Shown: positions 7,285-14,433 of the stretch, one piece after another | How the letters are laid out: every line of letters starts with the position of its first letter | Position numbering within the stretch: the stretch's first letter is position 1 | Source of the DNA: Thermoplasmata archaeon | Lineage (GTDB): Archaea; Thermoplasmatota; E2; UBA9212 | Assembly (NCBI GenBank): GCA_013329495.1 | Contig: DUKC01000115.1 | Coordinates: 2,364 to 19,829, forward strand | Length of the DNA stretch: 17,466 nt | Direction of reading: 5' to 3' | Notes under the pieces: model-generated | The model's database searches: none | The model's input: the letters and a program-made list of their open reading frames with translations, nothing else | Told to the model about the DNA's origin: nothing | Position numbers and translations under genes: made by a program

Positions 7285-7890
7285 ATGAATAAATATATAC
7301 TTGCAACATTGATATCGTTATTTCTTTTTGTCTCATCGATATGGTCACTTGAAGATCCGAAAAAAAATGATTTGATTGCATGGCAGGAGTGGACTGCTGA
7401 ATCCTTCGCTAAAGCAAAGAAAGAAGACAAACTAGTGATTATGGATCTTGAAGCCGTCTGGTGTCACTGGTGCCATGTGATGGATGCAAAGACCTATCAT
7501 GACCCAAATGTAGCAGCATTGATTAATAAACACTTTGTACCAATTAGGGTTGATCAAGATGCGCACCCAGATATTTCTAATCGCTATGAAGAATATGGCT
7601 GGCCAGCTACCGTTGTTTTTGATGCGAATGGTAAAGAGATTGTAAAAAAGAGGGGCTATATTGGACCAAGGTTTATGGGCTGGTTTCTTGAGGCAGTGAT
7701 CGCTGACCCCAATCCAGAAGCACATGAAAACAAAAATATCGTTGTAACAACAGGCAGAAATGCTTTTTTGACAAAAGAACAAAAGCAGCTTCTAAATTCT
7801 CGCTATGAAGCAATCTATGATAAAAAGCATAAAGGTAAAGTGACACCAAAAGCTTTATTAAGGAATAGATATTTCCTTTTATCGGATTAA
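7285..7890 (+). CDS. Exported thioredoxin-fold (DUF255-like) protein, 3' end replaced
   Basis: The N-terminus is a signal peptide (about residues 1-21), followed by a thioredoxin fold with the CHWC redox motif at 60-63 and the cis-proline segment GWPATV at 106-111. It would be a periplasmic disulphide or redox protein. ATG 7285 is chosen because it begins the signal peptide and has GGATGGAG upstream; an in-frame ATG at 7225 is inside the inverted repeat. After residue 184 (YDKKHKG) the text turns into KVTPKALLRNRYFLLSD and stops. Relatives that I recall carry on after this point with a WGTVHK-like segment and a long C-terminal part. I think the true gene is cut at about 7837, and the last 17 residues are read from archaeal promoter DNA. 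Confidence 0.75.
   Translation: MNKYILATLISLFLFVSSIWSLEDPKKNDLIAWQEWTAESFAKAKKEDKLVIMDLEAVWCHWCHVMDAKTYHDPNVAALINKHFVPIRVDQDAHPDISNRYEEYGWPATVVFDANGKEIVKKRGYIGPRFMGWFLEAVIADPNPEAHENKNIVVTTGRNAFLTKEQKQLLNSRYEAIYDKKHKGKVTPKALLRNRYFLLSD
7848..7861 (+). promoter_or_regulatory. Archaeal-type BRE and TATA box for the Yip1 gene
   Basis: AAAAGC (7848-7853) followed by TTTATTAA (7854-7861) fits an archaeal BRE plus TATA box. Transcription would start near 7883, about 20 bases before ATG 7904. It lies inside the apparent 3' end of the thioredoxin frame, which supports placing the DNA switch upstream of it. Confidence 0.45.
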
Positions 7891-7903
7891 TTTCGGATAG
7901 GTA

Positions 7904-8527
7904 ATGAAAATGAAAGGAATAGATATAAAAGGTCTTATAAATCAAGTTAAAAACCTTCTGATGAAACCGAAGGATGCTTTGGCAGAAGCAAGAGATGTTC
8001 GTCCAGCCATGAAGGACTTGATCGTGTATCTTGCAATAGTTGCAGTGCCTACGTTGATAGGCATCCTAGTCGGTTACGGTCTGGTAGGTTATGGAACGTT
8101 TAGGGTATATGCCAGAATGCCAATTGGATGGGCCGTTGGATGGGCGCTCTTTCAATATATTTTCTCGATCATTGGCATCATAATCTTTGCTTATGTTGTA
8201 AATGCACTGGCGCCAAGCTTTTCGTCAAAGAAGGATCAAATTCAGGCAACGAAGCTTGCTGTTTACACCGCAACGCCATGGCTAGTGGCTGGAATTCTCT
8301 TCATATTCCCGCCAATTTCTTTTCTAGTTCTCTTGGCAGGACTCTATGGAGTGTACATTATGTATCTGGGCTTACCGGTGCTTATGGAGACGCCTGAGAA
8401 TAGAAAAATCGCATATCTAGTAGTATCCCTCATAGTGTTCATCGTCGTTATGTGGGTAGTTGGCCAAGTCTCGACGGCGGTAATGCAAAGTGCAATGGGT
8501 GTAGGATATCATTTCGCATTCTATTGA
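7904..8527 (+). CDS. Yip1-family membrane protein (archaeal type)
   Basis: This 207-residue protein resembles the prokaryotic Yip1 domain family. A basic amphipathic N-terminus with GLINQVKNLLMKPKDALAEA (about residues 10-29) is followed by five likely membrane segments, near 38-58, 75-105, 120-140, 145-157 and 167-187. The opening with KNLLMKPKDALAEAR and the phrase YTATPWLVAGILFIFPPI are characteristic. Its function in archaea is unknown; it sits in the cell membrane. GGATAGG lies just before ATG 7904, and another in-frame ATG is at 7910. It is the first gene in the window that looks archaeal. Confidence 0.8.
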   Translation: MKMKGIDIKGLINQVKNLLMKPKDALAEARDVRPAMKDLIVYLAIVAVPTLIGILVGYGLVGYGTFRVYARMPIGWAVGWALFQYIFSIIGIIIFAYVVNALAPSFSSKKDQIQATKLAVYTATPWLVAGILFIFPPISFLVLLAGLYGVYIMYLGLPVLMETPENRKIAYLVVSLIVFIVVMWVVGQVSTAVMQSAMGVGYHFAFY

Positions 8528-9184
8528 GGCCAAAGAATCTAGGAAAATACCCTTTGGTTTGGTTGCAACAAATACCTTCTAGCTTGTAGCTAGCACATTA
8601 GTATAATTCAAACACCTCCCTTTTATACTATTTATGCACTGATACATATTTTGGATGGCTTTATGGACTGGAGTAACTGAGCCTGCCAGTGTGCATGTAG
8701 AACGCCCAAAGACAAAAGAATCTTCTTTGTAGTGTTGGTTGCGGAACATTCAGCAATTATCGGCATAGTCACGTGAATTGCAAGTGAGGCAACAGAGACC
8801 CTTCGGCCTATCTGTATAGACCACGACGTAACGTATATTCAGCGACCCAAGGGCGAGCAACCCTCCCTTCTTTTCTAAAGGCTCAACATGAGACAAGAGA
8901 AAGTTCAGATGGCAAGGATATCTATAACAAATTTTTGTGTTTGGGTTTTTGTTGTACCTAATGTTTAATGGTGTACTCTCCAAATTGGTTATCAGATTTG
9001 AAAACTCTCATCCCAGCCTTACAGTCATGTTGCTGTATTATTTTTTAAAGATATTCAATATAGCTTTTTAAATCACAAGGATTTTAAAACACCTACAGTC
9101 TTTACCTCTTAAGGCACTTCACTAAAAGGGTGAAAACAAAGATGGGTTAAAAAATAAAAACTTAAGAATTAAGAAGGAGGAACC
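8528..9184. other. 657-base gap without a convincing gene; possible decayed coding remnant
   Basis: I found no RNA gene or complete protein. At 8655-8732 a plus-strand frame of 25 residues opens MALWTGVTEPASVHVERPKT with no ribosome binding site. At 8777-8875 a 33-codon open stretch is followed, after one TAA, by another 29 codons in the same frame beginning RLNMRQEKVQMARIS. These read like a decayed protein tail, perhaps from a mobile element, but I cannot name it. The minus strand is open over 8750-8983, which I take as a shadow. The last 60 bases are A-rich and include the ribosome binding site of the next gene. Confidence 0.35.
8530..8557 (+). terminator. Possible hairpin after the Yip1 gene
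   Basis: CCAAAG (8530-8535) pairs exactly with CTTTGG (8552-8557) across a 16-base loop, three bases after the Yip1 stop, followed by TTTGGTT. A second small palindrome, CTAGC-TTGTA-GCTAG, is at 8579-8593. Archaea do not need hairpins to end transcripts, so the call is weak. Confidence 0.25.
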
Positions 9185-9739
9185 ATGCAAATAAAAAATG
9201 CTGTGAAAGAATCTCTTCCGTTCCTCATTCTCTGCGGGCTCGGGGAGATTTTTGCGGGAAGCATTTTTGGAAGTATGCATTCCTTCATGGAATCGATACC
9301 CTCCCTGATTGTGCTAATACCTCCCATAATCGGACTTAGAGGAAACATAAACGCAACGCTTGGATCCCGGCTGACTTCCGCAGCCCATATGGGATTAATA
9401 GACTTCAAAACCTTGGGTAACGATGAGTTAAAAGAAAACATAAAATCTTCCCTAATCTTGAGTTTCCTGATGTCCGTATTTGCTGGCGTGCTGGCCCACT
9501 CAACAACCTTGATGCTTGGCTTGCAGTCAGCAGGAATTTTAAAGCTCGTAGGCATAGCCTTGCTCGCGGGAACCACTTCCGGAGTTCTGTTGGCCTTTCT
9601 AACTCTGTTCATTGTTTCTTTCTCCTTCAAACGAGGATGGGACCCTGACAACATCACAGGTCCTGCTCTCTCGACTCTTGGAGATATATTTACAATGCTT
9701 TGTATTTTTGGCAGTGCTCTGCTGATTGGAGGTATGTAA
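9185..9739 (+). CDS. MgtE-like divalent cation transporter half, first copy
   Basis: This 184-residue membrane protein matches the transmembrane domain of the MgtE/SLC41 family (PF01769) but lacks the bacterial cytoplasmic N and CBS domains. The pore-type motif IPPIIGLRGNINATLGSRL spans about 45-63. The DPDNITGPALSTLGD motif (153-167) corresponds to the DPA..GP..TT..D signature whose aspartates bind Mg2+ in MgtE. It has about five membrane segments. Family members need a dimer, so it may pair with the next gene product. GGAGG at 9176-9180, four bases before the ATG, fixes the start. It is the first gene of a four-gene operon; the substrate is probably Mg2+ or another divalent cation. Confidence 0.85.
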   Translation: MQIKNAVKESLPFLILCGLGEIFAGSIFGSMHSFMESIPSLIVLIPPIIGLRGNINATLGSRLTSAAHMGLIDFKTLGNDELKENIKSSLILSFLMSVFAGVLAHSTTLMLGLQSAGILKLVGIALLAGTTSGVLLAFLTLFIVSFSFKRGWDPDNITGPALSTLGDIFTMLCIFGSALLIGGM

Positions 9740-9741
9740 GA

Positions 9742-10299
9742 ATGCACCCCACCCTAAAGAGAATACTAAAGGAGTCAATCCCCCTCCTCTCCATCTGTCT
9801 AATTCTCGGGACAGTTGGTGGACAACTGCTGAATGCAAGGTTAGAACACTTATCACTCCTCCCTGTATTCCTGGTGTTTGTACCTGTAATAAATGGGGTC
9901 GGTGGAAATTTAGGGTGCGTACTCGGAGCAAGAGTCTCATCTGGTTTACACCTCGGCACAATCCAACCAAAACTAAAAGGAAAGGAACTTAAGCAAAACA
10001 TTTTGGTTTACTTTTTACTAGGCATAATTACTTATACAACAATCAGCATATTTATTTGGATAGGGATCCCCTTGCTTGGAATTAGAACTGATCTATCCTT
10101 CATGAAGTTTAGCGGAGTTTTGTTGTTTGCTGGAGGACTGCTGGTCTGTTTAGTAGTTTTGCTGGTCCTATCCACCGCTTTTGTATCCTTCAAGAAGGGT
10201 CTCGATCCCGACAACACTGTGCTCCCCCTGGTTACGTCCGTGACCGATTTGGCCGGAATTTCTTGTCTGATCCTTGCCATGGGGGTGATTGGTCTATGA
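9742..10299 (+). CDS. MgtE-like divalent cation transporter half, second copy
   Basis: This 185-residue protein is a second copy of the same domain, and clearly diverged from the first. It has VPVINGVGGNLGCVLGARV (about 47-65) and DPDNTVLPLVTSVTDLAG (155-172) in the places of the conserved pore and cation-site motifs. Five hydrophobic segments are visible. The start at 9742 follows a perfect GGAGGT (9728-9733) with an eight-base spacer. The first copy ends two bases before it. The pair probably forms a heterodimer equivalent to one bacterial MgtE dimer pore. The stop overlaps the next start (ATGA). Confidence 0.85.
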   Translation: MHPTLKRILKESIPLLSICLILGTVGGQLLNARLEHLSLLPVFLVFVPVINGVGGNLGCVLGARVSSGLHLGTIQPKLKGKELKQNILVYFLLGIITYTTISIFIWIGIPLLGIRTDLSFMKFSGVLLFAGGLLVCLVVLLVLSTAFVSFKKGLDPDNTVLPLVTSVTDLAGISCLILAMGVIGL

Positions 10300-10949
10300 T
10301 AAAAGGAATAGCAAGGCTAAAGAAACGGCTTCCAAGATGGAAAAAGGCAGAATTCGAAGCCGTTCGATACGTTCCAACCAACGTCAAGGCGTTGTTAACC
10401 GAGATGAAGGACATAAGCGAAATCATAGTTGATCTTGCATATTCAGCCGCTTTATACAAGAATAGAGAGATCGCAGAAGAAGTTAAATATCTAGAAGTGA
10501 GAATGGACAAGCTGAACTACCAGATAAGAATGATTGCCATGTTGGCGGCGAGGGATCCTCAAGATGCAGAGCAACTGGCTGGAGTTTTGCAAATAGCAGA
10601 GGCCGCCGAATCGATCTCAAATGCGGCAGGTGATATTGCTTCTCTAGTCTATTCCGCTGAGGCCACCGAACCCGTCTTTTCTTACATAATGGAAAGATCA
10701 ATAGAAAAGATAGGCCGAATGATAGTCAGTCCCAACTCAAAGGCCTGCGGCATTTCTCTAGACGAGCTGGAAATAGAGCTTAAGACAGGTTGCAAAGCCA
10801 TCGCAATACGGAGAGGGGAAACTTGGATTTACGACCCAGACGAAACTACAAAAATATTGGAAAAAGACTCCTTGCTAGTTGTAGGCCCCAAGGAGGGATT
10901 AAAGAAATTGAGGTCATTCTTGAAGGGAGAGAAGGAGCTGCTTGAATGA
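10296..10949 (+). CDS. PhoU-like/TrkA-C regulatory protein, first copy
   Basis: This is a 217-residue cytoplasmic protein with two domains. Residues about 28-130 form a PhoU-like helical bundle with DISEIIVDLAYSAALYKNRE and an AEAAESISNAAGDIASLVYS helix. Residues about 145-212 form a TrkA-C (RCK_C) ligand-binding domain with TGCKAIAIRRGETWIYDPDE and EKDSLLVVGP. TrkA-C domains bind small ligands and gate transporters, so this protein likely controls the MgtE-like pair just upstream. The start at 10296 overlaps the previous stop and has GGGGGTGAT at 10281-10289. A TTG at 10263 would lengthen it without need. Confidence 0.85.
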   Translation: MIKGIARLKKRLPRWKKAEFEAVRYVPTNVKALLTEMKDISEIIVDLAYSAALYKNREIAEEVKYLEVRMDKLNYQIRMIAMLAARDPQDAEQLAGVLQIAEAAESISNAAGDIASLVYSAEATEPVFSYIMERSIEKIGRMIVSPNSKACGISLDELEIELKTGCKAIAIRRGETWIYDPDETTKILEKDSLLVVGPKEGLKKLRSFLKGEKELLE

Positions 10950-11518
10950 AAAGCGAAGAGGGCTTGCTCGAATTAAAGGAAAAAACAGAACTCATGGTTG
11001 ATCTGGCCTATTCGGCCATAATATACGACAACGTCAAGCTCGCTAAGGAAGTTTATGAGCTCGAAGAGTTTATAGATGAAAAAAACAAGGAAATACAAAA
11101 AACCATAATGGAAGAAATTGAAAGAAGAGAAATAGATACCGATAAAGCTCTTGTTCTTTCGAGGTTAGCTCGTTCAACCGAAGCCATTGCTGATGGTGCG
11201 CTTGAACTTGCAGATGTTGAGTTGAGAGACGTGGAACTCCATCCCATAATAAAGGAGAGCGTCAGAGAGTCAGACACGACCTTCACTAGGGTTACAGTAA
11301 ACAACTCCTCTGTCTTTGCTGGAAGAAAGCTGTCAGAGCTCAGATTGGCTAGCAAAACTGGTATGATGGTCATTGCGATAAGAAGAGAAAAAGAGTGGGT
11401 ATGCGGGCCAAAAGGAGACTTTCAGATAGAAAAAGGAGACGTTTTACTAGCAAAAGGTCCGGCAGAAGCAGAAATGGATTTTATAAAGTTGGCAAGAGGA
11501 AAGAAGAGGAAAATTTGA
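10946..11518 (+). CDS. PhoU-like/TrkA-C regulatory protein, second copy
   Basis: This 190-residue protein is a shorter paralogue of the previous gene with the same order of domains. The PhoU-like helices contain KTELMVDLAYSAIIYDNVK (13-31) and RSTEAIADGALELADVE (about 76-92). The TrkA-C domain (about 115-185) contains GRKLSELRLASKTGMMVIAI and EKGDVLLAKGP. The two paralogues probably pair, one for each transporter half. ATGA overlap with the previous gene indicates coupled translation. It ends the operon; a T run follows at 11606. Which ligand it senses cannot be told from the sequence. Confidence 0.85.
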   Translation: MKSEEGLLELKEKTELMVDLAYSAIIYDNVKLAKEVYELEEFIDEKNKEIQKTIMEEIERREIDTDKALVLSRLARSTEAIADGALELADVELRDVELHPIIKESVRESDTTFTRVTVNNSSVFAGRKLSELRLASKTGMMVIAIRREKEWVCGPKGDFQIEKGDVLLAKGPAEAEMDFIKLARGKKRKI

Positions 11519-11605
11519 GCAATGAGGAAAGAGAAAAGCAAAGTTTTGAAGTAATTAAGATTATGAGAACAACCAAAAAACACGAGAGCCCGCATTGACA
11601 AAACG

Positions 11606-11612
11606 TTTTTTT
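11606..11612 (+). terminator. Oligo-T terminator after the MgtE/PhoU operon
   Basis: Seven T in a row lie 88 bases after the last stop of the operon and before the cstA promoter. Archaeal RNA polymerase terminates at such T runs without a hairpin. Confidence 0.4.
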
Positions 11613-11615
11613 ACT

Positions 11616-11631
11616 CTTTAACCATATAGAT
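11616..11631 (+). promoter_or_regulatory. Possible TATA region of cstA
   Basis: The A/T-rich stretch CTTTAACCATATAGAT lies about 20-33 bases before ATG 11649. A TATA box here would place the transcription start within a few bases of the ATG. As no ribosome binding site precedes that ATG, the cstA message is probably leaderless. Confidence 0.35.
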
Positions 11632-11648
11632 ATTTTTGCTGTAAAAGA

Positions 11649-13325
11649 ATGAATTCTGTATGGGTTGCTCTTGTTGGAATATCGGCGTTGCTGCTCGGTT
11701 ACTTTTTTTATGGAAGATTTATCGAGAGACGAATAGCTAAACCAGATGACCGTATCGCAACTCCTGCCCATAAGCTAGAAGACGGGTTGGATTACTCCCC
11801 AGCAAAGCGCATAGCCCTCTTTGGCCATCACTTTTCTTCAATCGCTGGTGCAGGTCCCATCCTTGGTCCAGTGGCTGCTGCAATAGCTTTTGGATGGGCT
11901 GGTTGTTGGATTTGGATTGTGCTAGGGGGAATACTCATTGGGGCAGTGCATGACTATCTTGCCCTGATGATTTCTACAAGGCATAAAGGAAGATCCCTGC
12001 CTGACATTTCTGGAGAAGTACTGAGTCCAATGTCAAGATACCTTTTTTTAGCATTTGTTTGGATTACCTTGGTGCTTGTGATTGCAGTCTTTGGTAGAAC
12101 TGCTGCTAGTGCCTTAACTTCCACTCCCCAGGTGGTTATCCCAGTACTCTGCTTAATCCCCATTGCAATCCTTTTTGGTTTGCTTGAGAATAAAGTAAAG
12201 ATGAATTTTTGGCTGGCAACTCTCATAGCTCTGTCCCTCATGGTTGGCGCTCTCGTTCTCGGGCTCTTCTTTCCAATTTCTCTTCCCGTGGGTCCTGGTC
12301 AAGCCATTCTAATTTGGTTCACAGTCCTTATGATCTACAGTCTGTTTGCATCTGTCCTACCCGTATGGCTCTTACTTCGACCTAGGGATTATCTTAGCAT
12401 CTACATGCTTTTTGCATGTTTAGTACTCGGTTATGCGGGTCTTTTTGCTTCCCATGCTCCAATCTCAGCCCCTGCATATGCTGGGTTTAAAAGTGCAACT
12501 CATGGCCCGATATGGCCAATGCTTTGCATAACCATTGCTTGTGGCGCCATATCTGGCTTTCATTCTATTTGTGCAGGAGGAACCACTTCCAAACAACTAA
12601 ACAAAGAAAGCGATGCTAAGCCAATCGGTTTTGGCTCCATGATTTTAGAATCAATTTTGGCCATCCTAGCATTGCTTGCTGTGACAGCAGGTTTATACTG
12701 GAAAGCCCCCTCGGGAATGGAAGAGTTCAGCTTTCCCTATTTCATGGAGTCTGGAGGTGGAGGCTGGATAGCTGCTTTTGGTACGGGTTACGGCAGATTT
12801 CTTGAAGCGCTAGGCATACCACTTGCCCTAGGAATCACACTAGGAATCTTGACTGTCCAACAATTTGTCATAACCTCTCTCGACACTTGCACAAGACTAG
12901 AAAGGTACATAGGAACTGAGATGGTGGGCAAGAAATTCCCCATACTAAGGAACAAATGGGTTATAACTCTCATCCCCATTTCAGTAGCTTATTATCTTGG
13001 GTTCACCTCGGCATATGAATGGGTGTGGCCCCTGTTTGGTTCAGCCAATCAGTTAGTTGCTGCTTTGACCTTGCTTGTAATATCCTCATGGTTAGCAAGC
13101 TTAAAGAGAACGACGCTCTATACACTGATTCCATGCATATTCATGTTGTGCACTACCATAGGGGCTCTACTCTGGCAAATACCCACTAATCTTTCTCAAG
13201 GAAACCCTCAGCTCAGCGCGATTGGTGTAGTGTTGGTTGGCTTAGCCTGCATTCTTGTGAGAGAAGCAGTTAAGCAAGCAAGAAGGATGAAAAGCGAGAA
13301 GAGGACCCCAGTCAATTCTCCCTAA
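11649..13325 (+). CDS. cstA: CstA-family transporter (peptide or pyruvate uptake)
   Basis: This 558-residue membrane protein belongs to the CstA family. The signature FGHHFSSIAGAGPILGP is at 58-74, followed by AIAFGWAGCWIWIVLGG and HDYLALMISTRHKG (101-114). About 13-15 membrane segments are visible. E. coli relatives CstA and BtsT take up peptides and pyruvate; the bacterial protein is about 700 residues, and this shorter form lacks part of the C-terminal region. It is followed by a 2-oxoacid:ferredoxin oxidoreductase operon on the same strand after 278 bases with its own promoter, so pyruvate import is an attractive but unproven role. The upstream sequence TTTTTGCTGTAAAAGA has no ribosome binding site. 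Confidence 0.88.
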   Translation: MNSVWVALVGISALLLGYFFYGRFIERRIAKPDDRIATPAHKLEDGLDYSPAKRIALFGHHFSSIAGAGPILGPVAAAIAFGWAGCWIWIVLGGILIGAVHDYLALMISTRHKGRSLPDISGEVLSPMSRYLFLAFVWITLVLVIAVFGRTAASALTSTPQVVIPVLCLIPIAILFGLLENKVKMNFWLATLIALSLMVGALVLGLFFPISLPVGPGQAILIWFTVLMIYSLFASVLPVWLLLRPRDYLSIYMLFACLVLGYAGLFASHAPISAPAYAGFKSATHGPIWPMLCITIACGAISGFHSICAGGTTSKQLNKESDAKPIGFGSMILESILAILALLAVTAGLYWKAPSGMEEFSFPYFMESGGGGWIAAFGTGYGRFLEALGIPLALGITLGILTVQQFVITSLDTCTRLERYIGTEMVGKKFPILRNKWVITLIPISVAYYLGFTSAYEWVWPLFGSANQLVAALTLLVISSWLASLKRTTLYTLIPCIFMLCTTIGALLWQIPTNLSQGNPQLSAIGVVLVGLACILVREAVKQARRMKSEKRTPVNSP

Positions 13326-13561
13326 ATCGCTCAGGTGTTATTGGTCAAATTTTTGTTAACTTCTCAGTGCTCTGGGGAAGATAAAGAACGGCTTTAGGAG
13401 GGGCAAATACCTACAGGGTCTTGCAATTCCCAAATTCTCAGGGAAAAAAGTGTAGAACCTTCAAAATTCTAGCCAAACCACAATATTTCAAACCTCTTAA
13501 ATCCATTTGCTTCAACCCCAGACCTCGCCTCTTCATTTGAAAATTTGAAAGAGAGCAAGAG

Positions 13562-13569
13562 TTATAAAC
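13562..13569 (+). promoter_or_regulatory. Archaeal TATA box of the por operon
   Basis: TTATAAAC, preceded by the purine-rich AGCAAGAG as a BRE, lies about 39 bases before ATG 13604. Transcription would start near 13590, leaving a short leader that begins just before the ribosome binding site GGTGAGG (13592-13598). Confidence 0.6.
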
Positions 13570-13603
13570 CCCAAATTTAATACTACTCTGTGGTGAGGAT
13601 TTT

Positions 13604-14179
13604 ATGGCGTTTTTATTAGAAATTAGACTCCATGGGAGAGGGGGTCAAGGAGCTGTTACGGCTGCAAACTTGCTCGCAGTAGCCGCTCTTAGATCTGGCA
13701 ATAAAGACGCTCAGGCATCCCCCTTCTTTGGAGCGGAGAGGAGAGGTGCGCCCGTAAAAGCATTCGCAAGAATATCAAGCGAGGAGATCAATCTAAGATC
13801 TCAGATTTATAACCCTGACTTGGTGATCGTTCTTGATCAGCATCTCTTGGACCTCGTTGATGTCACCGAAGGGTTAAAGAAAGGTGGCACGCTGCTAATC
13901 AACACGAAAAAAAGGCCAGCTGAAATAGTATCCTATTTTCCAAACACAATTAGAGTTGCGACAGTTGATGCGACAGGACTCGCTCTCAAGTACGAGATTA
14001 AGGTTGGAGGGATCCCAGTTGTGAATACTGCAATTCTCGGGGCCATTCCTAAAGTGACCTCAGCAATAAAGATTGAAAAGATAATAGAGGTAATCAAGGG
14101 AAGGTTCCCTGGAGAAAGTGGAGACAAAAATGCCAAAGCGGCCCGAGACGCATTCGGGATGACTGAGGTGAGTCCATGA
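13604..14179 (+). CDS. porG: 2-Oxoacid:ferredoxin oxidoreductase gamma subunit
   Basis: This 191-residue protein is the gamma subunit of the pyruvate/2-oxoacid:ferredoxin oxidoreductase family. It shows GRGGQGAVTAANLLA (11-25) and FFGAERRGAPVKAFARIS (41-58), the two blocks that define it. The gamma subunit completes the enzyme that turns a 2-oxoacid and CoA into acyl-CoA, CO2 and reduced ferredoxin in the cytoplasm. It is the first gene of a gamma-delta-alpha-beta operon, the usual order in hyperthermophilic archaea. GGTGAGG five bases before the ATG supports the start. It overlaps porD by four bases (ATGA). Confidence 0.93.
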   Translation: MAFLLEIRLHGRGGQGAVTAANLLAVAALRSGNKDAQASPFFGAERRGAPVKAFARISSEEINLRSQIYNPDLVIVLDQHLLDLVDVTEGLKKGGTLLINTKKRPAEIVSYFPNTIRVATVDATGLALKYEIKVGGIPVVNTAILGAIPKVTSAIKIEKIIEVIKGRFPGESGDKNAKAARDAFGMTEVSP

Positions 14180-14433
14180 GAGAGATATTCACGACCATTT
14201 CTCGCCCCGTAAAAGGAGCGACGGAAAAGACCGGGCAATGGAGAACATTTAAACCCCTGCTTGATAAAAAGAAATGCACCAGATGCTTGAGGTGCTGGAT
14301 ACTCTGTCCAGATGGAGCAATCCAGCGAAATGAAGATGAATCGGTCGAAATAAACCTGGAATACTGCAAAGGTTGTGGAATCTGTGCGAATGAGTGCCCT
14401 GTAAAGGCAATAAGGATGGTGAGAGAGGAATGA
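14176..14433 (+). CDS. porD: 2-Oxoacid:ferredoxin oxidoreductase delta subunit (two 4Fe-4S clusters)
   Basis: This 85-residue ferredoxin-like subunit passes electrons from the catalytic subunits to external ferredoxin. Eight cysteines form two classic cluster motifs: CTRCLRCWILCP (34, 37, 40, 44) and CKGCGICANECP (64, 67, 70, 74). The N-terminus (MREIFTTISRPVKGATEKTG) is the short lead typical of delta subunits. It overlaps porG before it and porA after it, both as ATGA. Confidence 0.93.
   Translation: MREIFTTISRPVKGATEKTGQWRTFKPLLDKKKCTRCLRCWILCPDGAIQRNEDESVEINLEYCKGCGICANECPVKAIRMVREE

Noticed and set aside
7850..7855. HindIII site (AAGCTT) at the junction as proof of a cloning chimera
   Set aside because: The same site occurs at several other places in the window, so its presence near the join proves nothing.
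8750..8983. 77-codon minus-strand frame in the long archaeal gap
   Set aside because: It has no ribosome binding site or recognisable domain; the plus strand reads more like decayed protein, so I treat it as a shadow.
9169..9747. 192-codon minus-strand frame opposite the first MgtE-like gene
   Set aside because: It is antisense to a gene with clear family motifs and a GGAGG site; its own sequence resembles no protein family.
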